Under the pieces are notes generated by a model. It was given only the letters and a program-made list of their open reading frames with translations, searched no databases and was not told where the DNA came from. From an uncultured Lachnospiraceae bacterium (GTDB taxonomy: Bacteria; Bacillota; Clostridia; Lachnospirales; Lachnospiraceae): a DNA stretch of 12,036 nt. The stretch covers positions 1 through 12,036 of the forward strand of contig CANTGP010000051.1 in NCBI GenBank assembly GCA_947653315.1. Reading direction: 5' to 3'. The position numbers and the translations under genes are program-made. Of this stretch, positions 1 to 7,255 are shown one piece after another; the first letter of the stretch is position 1; every line of letters begins with the position of its first letter.

Positions 1-14
1 ACAATCTTATCGGA

Positions 15-1616
15 TTAAATGTTTTTATTCATGTAATCCCTGGGGGAGACGCCGGTAATCTTCTTAAAAACCCGGCTGAAATAAAAGGCGCTTTCAAATC
101 CAAGCACATCGGAAATTTCGTAAATTTTGTAATCCCCGCCGGACATCATTTCTTTTGCGGCCTCTATTTTGCTGTGGTTGATATAGTCCGTAAATCCGGT
201 GTCGTTGTATTTGGAAAAAAGCACGCTTAAATAATTGGGGCTGATGTTAAAGACTTCCGCCACCTGGTTTAAGTTGAGTTTTTCCTTGATATGTTCCTGT
301 ATATATTTCTTAACGCTGATGACAATGTGGTTCTTGTAGTCCTTGTTGTGGGCGGCGAAGCTGTCACAAAGACCGTCCCGGAATTGTTTCAGCCATTCCA
401 TGATTTGTTCCACGTTGGTCAGCTCATAAAGGGAACGGTAGCCGTTGTTCCTGTCCCGGAAAATTTCCGAGACGGTCTGCTCCCCGTCGTTTAACAGGGA
501 AAGGGACAGGTATAAAATATTTCCGGCGGCATCCAACGCCTGTACATAGTGGGCGGACTGGTTTTCAAATAATTCCATGACGGACGTAAAGATGTCATAA
601 AGCGCTTTTTCGTCATATTCCGCATAGGCTTTACGGATGTCTTCCTTAAACAGGGAAATGTTAAATACGTTTTTTAACGGTTCGCTGGCAGGAATATCCT
701 CAAAAAACAGGATGGGATTTTCATGGGTAACCCGTGAAAATGCCTGTTTGGCATCCTGATAGGAGGAGGCAATCTGTAACGGTGCGGTAACGGGCGCCCC
801 GATGGCCGCATGGATGGTCACGCTGTAATAGTTAAACAGCATGGCGGATACCTGCTCTATGGCTTTTTGGATAATGCCCCGGTAATCGGCGGCATGTTCC
901 CCGTCCAAAAAAAACAGGATGCAGAAATGTTTCGTATCCAGGGAAAGGACATGGCAGGGAACGTATTTGGATGTCAGCTCTTTCGCCATCTGCAGGCTGT
1001 TGGAATAGAGGTTAATTTGTTTCTCCGTACTCATGCTGCCCAGCCTGCCGCTGCGGATTTCCACATAGCAGGCGGCAAAGGCGGAAAAACCGAAATCAAT
1101 GTTCAGGTTGTCCGCCTGTAACCGGAACTGCTGCTCGGATTCAAACAGGTTCAGGACAAGGCGGGTAAAAAACTGCTCCTTCAAAAAGTAAATATTGCCG
1201 TAAGCCGGTTCCGATACCTGCGCCGATGCCTGCAGTTCGGAGACTTTGCCGATGGCGCGTTTTAACGCCTCGCCAAGCACCTGCGGCGTCAGCTCCAGCT
1301 TCACCAGATAGTCGATAACCTGGTAGGTCAGCGCTTCCTTGACAAACTGGAATTCCTCATAACTGGTGAGAATGATAAATACGGGCAGGAGTCTTTCTTC
1401 CTCATGGCATTTTTTGGCGAGCTCCAAACCGCTCATCACCGGCATCTTAATGTCGGTAATGACGATTTCGGGGGCATATTCCTTTATCATTTCATAAGCC
1501 GCCGCACCATTTGCGGCGGTTCCTATGAGGCGGATGTTGTATTCTTCCCAGTTAATCATGGATTTGATGCCTGCCTGGATTAAAGGTTCGTCATCTGCAA
1601 TCAGTAAGTTAATCAT
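15..1616 (-). CDS. AraC-family two-component response regulator (YesN type)
   Basis: Cytoplasmic DNA-binding regulator of 533 residues, the partner of the kinase encoded just upstream. The receiver domain fills roughly residues 1-120: acidic pair D8/D9, phospho-acceptor D55 in the stretch TDIKMP, T84/S85, and K106 in DYLVK. A long middle region without recognisable motifs follows (about 125-428). The C-terminal AraC/XylS domain (about 429-533) has two helix-turn-helix segments near 449-468 and 499-518 and ends in the typical GVSPRDYM. The ATG overlaps the end of the kinase gene by 8 bases and is preceded by AGGGGAGG (minus strand, 1630-1623) six bases away, so the two genes are translationally coupled. 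By family precedent and the divergent layout, it most likely activates the transporter operon starting at 3699; this is inference. Domain call is sure, target is probable. Confidence 0.95.
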   Translation of the reverse strand: MINLLIADDEPLIQAGIKSMINWEEYNIRLIGTAANGAAAYEMIKEYAPEIVITDIKMPVMSGLELAKKCHEEERLLPVFIILTSYEEFQFVKEALTYQVIDYLVKLELTPQVLGEALKRAIGKVSELQASAQVSEPAYGNIYFLKEQFFTRLVLNLFESEQQFRLQADNLNIDFGFSAFAACYVEIRSGRLGSMSTEKQINLYSNSLQMAKELTSKYVPCHVLSLDTKHFCILFFLDGEHAADYRGIIQKAIEQVSAMLFNYYSVTIHAAIGAPVTAPLQIASSYQDAKQAFSRVTHENPILFFEDIPASEPLKNVFNISLFKEDIRKAYAEYDEKALYDIFTSVMELFENQSAHYVQALDAAGNILYLSLSLLNDGEQTVSEIFRDRNNGYRSLYELTNVEQIMEWLKQFRDGLCDSFAAHNKDYKNHIVISVKKYIQEHIKEKLNLNQVAEVFNISPNYLSVLFSKYNDTGFTDYINHSKIEAAKEMMSGGDYKIYEISDVLGFESAFYFSRVFKKITGVSPRDYMNKNI

Positions 1617-3435
1617 GCGCTACCTCCCCTGCCTGAAAAGGCAGTAATATGGAAACCGTGGTGAATTCCCCCGTTTTACTGGTGATATGCAGCCCGTAGG
1701 CGCTTCCGAATTCGTACTGCAGCCGTTTATGGACATTGCTGACGCCGATTTCCTTAAAAAAGGAGGAACCTGCCGAAGAATCGTTGTCCAAAAGGTGGGC
1801 GGCGACTTCGTCTTCCATGCCGATGCCGTCGTCGGTTACGTCGATATGGACATCCGTATGTTCATCCCGGTATATGTGTATGGTAATGGTGCCGGTGTTT
1901 CCTTTCGGCTCAATGCCGTGGAAAATGGCGTTTTCCACGATGGGCTGCAGGGTAAATTTTAAGATACGGCATTCGGTCAGCGTTTCGTCCTCGATGTCAA
2001 AGGATAAGGTGATGGTTCCGCCGTACCGGTACTGCTGTATGGTAAAATAATCCTTAATCAATGTTATTTCATGCGATATGGGAACGAGGTTCGTGGTTCC
2101 CTTGGAAATATCTTTTAACAGGCGGGAGAGGGCGGTGGTCATCTCCGCAATTCCCGTGGCGTTCTGTATGGTTGCCATCCATTTGATGGAATTTAACGTA
2201 TTGTACAGGAAGTGGGGATTAATCTGGCTTTGCAGCATCCGGTATTCGTAATCCTTTTTCTGCCGTTCGTCCTCGATTCTCTGGTTCATCAGGGAAAGCA
2301 CGTTTTCGGACAGGTCGTTGATATTTTTGCCGATGTCGCCCAGTTCATGTTCCCACTCCGTGGACGGGTCTCTGGAAAAGTCGCCGTCCGCAATCCGTTT
2401 CATCCGCACCTGCAGCTTCCGTACCGGCACGTTAACCGTCTTTGACAGGTAGCCGAAAAGCAAAATGCCGAGAAACGCGGAAGCGGTCAGGATGATTACG
2501 GTGACAAGGAGGAAGGTGGAGAAAATATCCCGTGAAAGGGTATGTTCGTCCAAACATTCCGTCACATATAAATTCCGCGTACCCAGCGGGCGCGTAACCA
2601 TGAGATAGGTTTTCTGTTCTTCCCGGCTCCAAACTTTTTGTATTTCCGTATCCCGGCTCAATGCATTGCCGGAAAGGTTTTCCAGCGGTTCAAATTCGTC
2701 TTCGCACAGAAGCAGGTTTTGCCCCGTATACCGGTACAGAGAATTCCCCATGCGGAAATAAAGGCGGTCGTCCGTGTCCGAAAGCGCATCCCGCATGGGG
2801 GATGTGATGACGGAGGTGGACATTTCCGTAAAAATATACCCGATTTCCCCTGCGCGGTAAGGGTGTTCGATGGTGTGGAGCATGGGAATGACGGGTAACG
2901 TTTTTGTGGTGAAAAAAGGATCCGGCAGGATTTCGGTGGCTATTTCACCGGTGTTTTCATAAAGTATCCCGAAATAGGGGAGCGACAGCACCGCTTCCGA
3001 GGAAACGGCAATGTTGGAATTAACGGCTTCCACGATTTGGATGATGTCCTTTCTGGATTTTCCGATGATGACCGCCCGGATAATCTGTGAGGACAGGGAA
3101 CTGTTGGAAGCGTATATTTCCGTGACAAAGTCGTGGGCTTCCCGTTTGGCGAGACTGTTCGGTACGTTTTCCCCCATGGCAAATTTGCTGATTTTATTGC
3201 TTTTCTGGCAGGAATCAATAAAGCCCTTTACGTTATTGATGTTGGAGTCGATGGAGGAACATAAAAAAGAAAGCCTGATTTCCGAAGTCTGTATCATGTT
3301 CTGCCTGAGGTTGTAAGACACGATAAAATAACTGATGGCAGTTATGATAATACTAATCAGCAGTATCATGGAAATGGTGCATAATAAAATCCGCGCGCGG
3401 ATGGTATGGAAAAATTTTTTCACGGGAATGTTCAC
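1609..3435 (-). CDS. Sensor histidine kinase (YesM type, HAMP + His_kinase + HATPase_c)
   Basis: Membrane sensor kinase of 608 residues. TM1 is at about 16-38, a large extracellular sensing region spans about 40-303, and TM2 is at about 305-330. HAMP follows (about 332-385), then the His_kinase domain with H408 in QSQINPHFLYN, characteristic of the LytS/YesM class. The ATPase domain has the N box ENAIFHG (501-507), G1 box DDGIGM (535-540) and GVSNVHKRL (564-572). All catalytic motifs look intact. The start is GTG (minus strand 3435-3433), chosen because AAAGGA lies five bases upstream and the next Met (residue 23) falls inside TM1. It is the first gene of a two-gene operon with the response regulator. 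The ligand is unknown; by context it would be a uronic-acid oligosaccharide or its loaded binding protein, but nothing in the extracellular region proves it. Confidence 0.94.
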   Translation of the reverse strand: MNIPVKKFFHTIRARILLCTISMILLISIIITAISYFIVSYNLRQNMIQTSEIRLSFLCSSIDSNINNVKGFIDSCQKSNKISKFAMGENVPNSLAKREAHDFVTEIYASNSSLSSQIIRAVIIGKSRKDIIQIVEAVNSNIAVSSEAVLSLPYFGILYENTGEIATEILPDPFFTTKTLPVIPMLHTIEHPYRAGEIGYIFTEMSTSVITSPMRDALSDTDDRLYFRMGNSLYRYTGQNLLLCEDEFEPLENLSGNALSRDTEIQKVWSREEQKTYLMVTRPLGTRNLYVTECLDEHTLSRDIFSTFLLVTVIILTASAFLGILLFGYLSKTVNVPVRKLQVRMKRIADGDFSRDPSTEWEHELGDIGKNINDLSENVLSLMNQRIEDERQKKDYEYRMLQSQINPHFLYNTLNSIKWMATIQNATGIAEMTTALSRLLKDISKGTTNLVPISHEITLIKDYFTIQQYRYGGTITLSFDIEDETLTECRILKFTLQPIVENAIFHGIEPKGNTGTITIHIYRDEHTDVHIDVTDDGIGMEDEVAAHLLDNDSSAGSSFFKEIGVSNVHKRLQYEFGSAYGLHITSKTGEFTTVSILLPFQAGEVAHD

Positions 3436-3475
3436 ACCTTTCCTTTGAAGTATTTATGGATGATCCATGGAGTAT

Positions 3476-3505
3476 ATTCTAACATAAGGTACGTTTGGGT
3501 GGAAA
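3476..3505 (-). promoter_or_regulatory. Candidate promoter for the kinase/regulator operon
   Basis: Reading the minus strand, TTTCCA (3505-3500) and TAGAAT (3481-3476) are separated by 18 bases and lie about 40 bases upstream of the GTG start. Matches to the sigma-A consensus are four of six and five of six. A 13-bp inverted repeat, ATGGAT-G-ATCCAT (3456-3468), sits just downstream in the presumed leader. Assigned by eye, so only moderate support. Confidence 0.3.
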
Positions 3506-3528
3506 GGAAAAGTGCGGAAAGTTGGAAA
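3501..3528. repeat. Cluster of four GGAAA repeats in the divergent control region
   Basis: GGAAA occurs at 3501, 3506, 3516 and 3524 on the plus strand, including two related units GGAAAAGT and GGAAAGTT about ten bases apart, roughly one helical turn. The cluster overlaps the candidate -35 of the kinase operon. It could be a binding site for the AraC-type regulator or a purine-rich upstream element. Short and low in complexity, so chance is possible. Confidence 0.25.
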
Positions 3529-3626
3529 TAAAGATAAAAAAGACATGTTTTTCAAAAAAAGTATATCTTTTTTCCCGCGGATTCCAAAATGTGAAATAAT
3601 TATGAATAAAAAATTAAAATTTTTCA

Positions 3627-3655
3627 TGTTCAGGTAAGGCAGGAAACCATATAAT
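3627..3655 (+). promoter_or_regulatory. Candidate promoter of the transporter/hydrolase operon
   Basis: A perfect -10 box, TATAAT (3650-3655), lies 43 bases before the ATG of the binding-protein gene. The hexamer 17 bases upstream, TGTTCA (3627-3632), matches the -35 consensus at only three positions. A strong -10 with a weak -35 is typical of activator-dependent promoters, which fits control by the adjacent AraC-type regulator. An AT-rich imperfect dyad, ATGAA (3602-3606) with TTCAT (3623-3627), lies immediately upstream, where an activator would bind. Confidence 0.5.
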
Positions 3656-3698
3656 GAAATTGCGAAATGCAAAATGAAGGAAAAGGGAGGAAGTTAGA

Positions 3699-5105
3699 AT
3701 GAAGAAAAAACTTGTAAGTGTTTTACTGGCAGCTACCATGTTGGCATCCGTGCTGGCAGGATGCGGCGGTTCCGGCTCCGAACCGGCAGCGGAGGCGCCT
3801 GCGGCAGAAGCTCCGGCAACGGATGCGGCTCCTGCGGAAACCCCGGCGGAACCGGCGGCAAACGACGTGGCCGATGCGGGCGAGACGGCTCCTGCCGCAG
3901 AAGGCGAAGCGGTTACGTTAAAATGGGCTATTTGGGATAAGGACATCACCCCTTACTGGCAGGCTTTGAAAGACGGCTATGAAGCGGCAAATCCCAATGT
4001 GACCATCGAAATGACGGATTTGGGTTCCACGGATTACATGACGGTACTGGCAACGGAGTTGTCGGGAAGCGGTTCCGATTTCGACGTGGTTACGATTAAG
4101 GATGTGCCGGGATATGCGACGCTGGTTTCCAAGAATACACTGGAGCCCCTTGACAGCTACATTTCCGAAGCAGGCATCGATTTGGGACAGTACGGCGGCG
4201 TGGACAAACAGGTTACGGTAAACGGAAGCCTGTATGAGCTTCCTTTCAGGAATGACTTTTGGGTAGTGTTCTACAACAAAGACATTTTTGACAATGCGGG
4301 CGTTGCTTACCCCACCAACGACATGACCTTTGAGGAGTATGACGCTTTGGCAAGGCAGGTGGCGGATCCTACGTTCGGCGCACAGGTATACGGTACCCAT
4401 TACCATACCTGGAGAAGTGCGGTGCAGTTGTTCGGCGTGCTGGACGGAAAGCATTCCATCCTGGACGGTACTTATGATTATTTCAAACCCTATTACGAAA
4501 TGGTATTAAAGCAGGAAGACGATAGCATCTGCAGGAACTATGCGGATTTGAGCGCGGAAGGACTGCATTACTCCGCAGCGTTCTCCGGCGGCGACGTGGC
4601 GATGTTGAACATGGGTTCCTGGTATATCTCCACCCTGATTGCAAGCCTTCAGAGCGGCGAATATGATTCTTCCCTCTGCGGAAACTGGGGCATCGTAAAA
4701 TATCCCCACGCAGAAGGTGTGGAAGCGGGTTCCACCCTCGGTACGATTACCGGTCTTGCAGTAACCAGCGTATCCTCGAATAAGGATGCGGCATTCGATT
4801 TCGTGGAGTGGGTATCCGGTGCGGAAGGCGCAAAGGTTATGGCACAAACGGGTAACTTCCCGGCGCTCATGACCGATGAAGTGGCAGGCATCATCGCAGG
4901 ATTGGAAGGTTTCCCTTCGGATGCGGAAAGCAAAGAAGCGCTGAATGTATCCAACCTGTACCTGGAAGTTCCTTATGCAGAGAACGTATCCGAAATCAAC
5001 GATATCCTCGATACTTACCACAAGTCCATCATGAACCGTGAAATGACCGTGGACGAAGGGATTGCGGCAATGAATGAAGAAGTAGGCAAGGTGCTGGGAC
5101 AGTAA
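3699..5105 (+). CDS. Sugar ABC transporter substrate-binding lipoprotein (family 1)
   Basis: Extracellular lipid-anchored protein of 468 residues that captures the oligosaccharide and delivers it to the permeases. It has a lysine-rich N-terminus and hydrophobic core, then the lipobox LAGC with the lipidated cysteine at residue 22. Residues 23-71 form an Ala/Glu/Pro-rich low-complexity linker. The mature fold begins near 72 (VTLKWAIWD) and runs to the end as a typical bacterial extracellular solute-binding protein of the MalE/UgpB group. The start is preceded by AAGGGAGG (3683-3690) eight bases upstream. It is the first gene of the plus-strand operon and the counterpart of YesO in Bacillus subtilis. 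The ligand cannot be read from the sequence; the downstream GH88 enzyme points to an unsaturated uronic-acid oligosaccharide. Confidence 0.94.
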   Translation: MKKKLVSVLLAATMLASVLAGCGGSGSEPAAEAPAAEAPATDAAPAETPAEPAANDVADAGETAPAAEGEAVTLKWAIWDKDITPYWQALKDGYEAANPNVTIEMTDLGSTDYMTVLATELSGSGSDFDVVTIKDVPGYATLVSKNTLEPLDSYISEAGIDLGQYGGVDKQVTVNGSLYELPFRNDFWVVFYNKDIFDNAGVAYPTNDMTFEEYDALARQVADPTFGAQVYGTHYHTWRSAVQLFGVLDGKHSILDGTYDYFKPYYEMVLKQEDDSICRNYADLSAEGLHYSAAFSGGDVAMLNMGSWYISTLIASLQSGEYDSSLCGNWGIVKYPHAEGVEAGSTLGTITGLAVTSVSSNKDAAFDFVEWVSGAEGAKVMAQTGNFPALMTDEVAGIIAGLEGFPSDAESKEALNVSNLYLEVPYAENVSEINDILDTYHKSIMNREMTVDEGIAAMNEEVGKVLGQ

Positions 5106-5150
5106 GAAAATGCCCGGAACCGTAGCCAAACGGAATATGCAGTAAAATAC

Positions 5151-5178
5151 GGGGCTGGCAGGGAAAACCGCCAGCCCC
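5151..5178 (+). other. Intercistronic stem-loop downstream of the binding-protein gene
   Basis: A perfect 9-bp stem, GGGGCTGGC (5151-5159) with GCCAGCCCC (5170-5178), encloses a 10-base loop 45 bases after the binding-protein stop codon. It is followed by AAAATATCC and not by a T-run, so it does not look like an intrinsic terminator. Such hairpins between binding-protein and permease genes commonly protect the upstream mRNA from 3' decay and give the binding protein a higher expression level. That role is inferred. Confidence 0.6.
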
Positions 5179-5183
5179 AAAAT

Positions 5184-5208
5184 ATCCGGCAAAACCGTGC
5201 CGCCGGAT
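5184..5208 (+). other. Second intercistronic stem-loop
   Basis: ATCCGGC (5184-5190) pairs with GCCGGAT (5202-5208) in a perfect 7-bp stem with an 11-base loop, five bases after the first hairpin. No T-run follows. With its neighbours it forms a series of RNA structures before the permease gene. Confidence 0.45.
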
Positions 5209-5224
5209 GAAGCAGGAGGGAAAA

Positions 5225-5238
5225 GTCCGGTACCGGAC
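5225..5238. repeat. 14-bp perfect palindrome upstream of the first permease gene
   Basis: GTCCGGTACCGGAC (5225-5238) is fully self-complementary. As RNA only a short 5-bp stem with a four-base loop can form; as DNA it is a possible dyad binding site. It lies 30 bases before the permease start codon, just upstream of its ribosome binding site. Confidence 0.4.
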
Positions 5239-5256
5239 ATGAATAAAAGAAAGGGC

Positions 5257-5261
5257 AGGAG
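5257..5261 (+). promoter_or_regulatory. Ribosome binding site deciding the permease start at 5269
   Basis: AGGAG is seven bases before the ATG at 5269. Two other in-frame starts lie upstream. The ATG at 5239 has its nearest AGGAGGG 18 bases away, and the GTG at 5197 lies inside the second hairpin with no good site. The 5269 start is therefore preferred. Confidence 0.65.
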
Positions 5262-5268
5262 TGAGAGA

Positions 5269-6318
5269 ATGGATGAAAAAAAAGCGGCTCAGGTAAAAAA
5301 ACTGGAAACGGAATCCGCAGAGCTGATGCGTCTGATCCGTGCGGAAAACGACATAGAGAAAAAGAAAAAACTGATTGCGAAAAGGGACGGCATACAGAGA
5401 AAAGTGACCGCGGTCAGGAATAACCGGAAAATAAGCAGGGAAACAAAGAGGGACATTGTCGCTTATTCGTTTATTGCGCCAAACTTTATCGGCTTTGCCG
5501 TATTTACCCTGATTCCCATTATTTTTGCCTTTATGCTGGCTTTTATGGATTGGGACGGAAGCAATGCGGCATCTTTTGTGGGTTTGGCGAATTTCAAGAA
5601 ACTGGTGGGTGATACGTTCTTTGTGGCGGCGTTAAAAAATACAATTATATACGTAATCGGTACGGTGCCGCTTACCATGATTGCATCCCTGGCGCTTGCC
5701 ATCGTACTGAATCAGAAAATTGTGGCGCGGGGGTTTTTCCGTACCGTCGCCTTCTTCCCTTACGTGGCGTCGCTGGTGGCGATTACCGCGGTATGGAGCA
5801 TGATTTTCCATCCTTCCAAGGGTCCCGTGAACTATCTGCTCTTAACCCTTTTTAAAGTGCCGCAAAACGAGCTGCCAAAGTGGTTCAGCGGAAGTCTGGT
5901 ACTGTTCACCCTGATTTTGTTCAGCGTATGGAAGTATATGGGCTATTATATGGTGATTTACCTTGCGGGCCTGCAGGGGATTTCCGCAGAGCTTTATGAG
6001 GCGGGGAGCCTTGACGGCGCTACCACATGGCAGAAATTTTGCTATATCACATGGCCGCAGCTTCGTTCCACCACGTTTTTCGTCGTGGTTATGCTGACCA
6101 TTAACTGTTTTAAGGTCTATGACATTGCCGTTATGCTGGCGGGAGGCGGCGACGGAAAATTAAGTACCTCGGCGACCGTCCTTGTTTATTATATCTACCA
6201 AAACGCGTTTAACTATTGGGATCTCGGATATTCCAGTGCAATCGCGATGGTGCTGTTCTTAATGGTTCTCGTGGTGACGCTGATCCAGTTCAGGTACGAG
6301 AAGAAATTAGGCGAATAG
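5269..6318 (+). CDS. Sugar ABC transporter permease (first subunit, UgpA/YesP type)
   Basis: Integral membrane permease of 349 residues that forms the import channel with the next gene product. Six hydrophobic segments span about 63-340. The EAA loop that contacts the ATPase is at about 243-265 (YEAGSLDGATTWQKF and on to WPQ). Residues 1-60 form a highly charged stretch rich in Lys, Glu and Arg with heptad-like hydrophobic spacing, probably a cytoplasmic coiled coil. Permeases of this class are usually about 290-310 residues and lack it. The start was set by the ribosome binding site at 5257-5261; an in-frame reading from 5197 would add 24 residues. The stop is 25 bases before the second permease. 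Family assignment is firm, substrate is inferred from context. Confidence 0.93.
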   Translation: MDEKKAAQVKKLETESAELMRLIRAENDIEKKKKLIAKRDGIQRKVTAVRNNRKISRETKRDIVAYSFIAPNFIGFAVFTLIPIIFAFMLAFMDWDGSNAASFVGLANFKKLVGDTFFVAALKNTIIYVIGTVPLTMIASLALAIVLNQKIVARGFFRTVAFFPYVASLVAITAVWSMIFHPSKGPVNYLLLTLFKVPQNELPKWFSGSLVLFTLILFSVWKYMGYYMVIYLAGLQGISAELYEAGSLDGATTWQKFCYITWPQLRSTTFFVVVMLTINCFKVYDIAVMLAGGGDGKLSTSATVLVYYIYQNAFNYWDLGYSSAIAMVLFLMVLVVTLIQFRYEKKLGE

Positions 6319-6343
6319 GGATAACGGGAAAGGAGGAGCTAAG

Positions 6344-7219
6344 ATGGGCAATACAAACAATAACGAAACCAACAAGAAGTTTAAATCGAAAAGAAAAGCC
6401 GAGATAGCCGGTAAAGTAGGCGTGTATCTTGTGCTGCTGATTATTACGGCATGTATGATCGTCCCCTTCCTGTGGATGCTTTCCGCTTCCATTAAGTCGA
6501 ACCGGGAAGTTTTCCTGATGGATCCGTTCGTATGGATTCCGGAGCAGCCGAAATGGGATAATTACATAAACATTTGGACGAAAATTCCTTTGTTAAAATT
6601 TGTGGAAAATACGGTTATCCTGACGATTGTGGTAACCTTCCTGCAGCTTTTGACATCCAGCTTTGCGGCATATTCTTTTGCAAAACTGGAGTTTAAGCAT
6701 AAAAATGCTTTGTTCCTGGCCTATATTGCCACCATCGCCATGCCTTGGCAGGTGTACATGGTACCCCAGTTTATCATGATGAGGGGGATGGGGCTGAACG
6801 ATAAGCTGCTGGCAATGATTTGTTTACAGGCGTTTTCCGCATTCGGCGTATTCTTAATGAAGCAGTTTTATGAAGGAATTCCCAATGATTTGTGTGAGGC
6901 GGCGAGGATTGACGGTATGAGCGAATATCGGATTTACGCGAAAATCATGCTGCCGCTGTCAAAGCCCGCGCTGTCTACGCTGACCATTTTCACGTTCGTG
7001 AATACCTGGAATGATTACCTTGGTCCCTTGATTTATTTAAGGACGGAAACGAAGAAGACCATCCAGTTAGGTTTGAAAATGTTTATCGGCCAGTATTCCG
7101 CGGAATACGGTCTGATTATGGCAGGCTCGGTGGTATCGCTGGTGCCGGTAATTATCGTATTCCTTTGCCTGCAGAAATACTTTGTGGAAGGTGTTGCGTC
7201 CACCGGGTTAAAGGGATAA
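6344..7219 (+). CDS. Carbohydrate ABC transporter permease (second subunit, UgpE/YesQ type)
   Basis: Integral membrane permease of 291 residues, normal length for the family, partner of the preceding permease. After a short polar N-terminus, TM1 runs at about 24-48. Further hydrophobic segments lie near 87-110, 122-145, 155-175, 208-230 and 258-280. The EAA loop is at about 185-204 (EAARIDGMSEYRIYAKIMLP), the contact site for the nucleotide-binding subunit. AAAGGAGG (6329-6336) lies seven bases before the ATG. No ATPase gene follows; the next gene is the GH88 hydrolase. This is usual for family-1 sugar importers of Gram-positive bacteria, which share one MsmK/UgpC-type ATPase encoded elsewhere. 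Confidence 0.95.
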   Translation: MGNTNNNETNKKFKSKRKAEIAGKVGVYLVLLIITACMIVPFLWMLSASIKSNREVFLMDPFVWIPEQPKWDNYINIWTKIPLLKFVENTVILTIVVTFLQLLTSSFAAYSFAKLEFKHKNALFLAYIATIAMPWQVYMVPQFIMMRGMGLNDKLLAMICLQAFSAFGVFLMKQFYEGIPNDLCEAARIDGMSEYRIYAKIMLPLSKPALSTLTIFTFVNTWNDYLGPLIYLRTETKKTIQLGLKMFIGQYSAEYGLIMAGSVVSLVPVIIVFLCLQKYFVEGVASTGLKG

Positions 7220-7242
7220 GATGGAGAGACGGAGAAAGGTAT

Positions 7243-7248
7243 GGGAGG
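7243..7248 (+). promoter_or_regulatory. Ribosome binding site favouring the GH88 start at 7256
   Basis: GGGAGG is seven bases before the ATG at 7256. The upstream in-frame ATG at 7241 has GGAG (7231-7234) at six bases, a weaker but usable site. The five extra residues it would add (MGGKA) carry no recognisable motif, so 7256 is preferred without certainty. Confidence 0.5.
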
Positions 7249-7255
7249 AAAAGCG

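Noticed and set aside
3436..3698. Catabolite-response (cre) site in the divergent region
   Set aside because: No sequence close to the TGWAANCGNTNWCA consensus was found on either strand by eye.
3614..3949. Antisense frame rich in Ala/Ser/Gly opposite the lipoprotein start
   Set aside because: Its repeats are the reverse reading of the Ala/Glu/Pro linker of the binding protein, and it runs through the promoter region.
5151..5178. Reading the GC-rich hairpin after the binding-protein gene as a terminator
   Set aside because: No T-run follows the stem, and permease genes that must be expressed with the binding protein lie directly downstream.
4506..5240. Antisense open frame of 244 codons opposite the binding-protein gene
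   Set aside because: It mirrors the codon structure of the real gene, has no convincing ribosome binding site, resembles no protein family and runs through the intercistronic hairpins.
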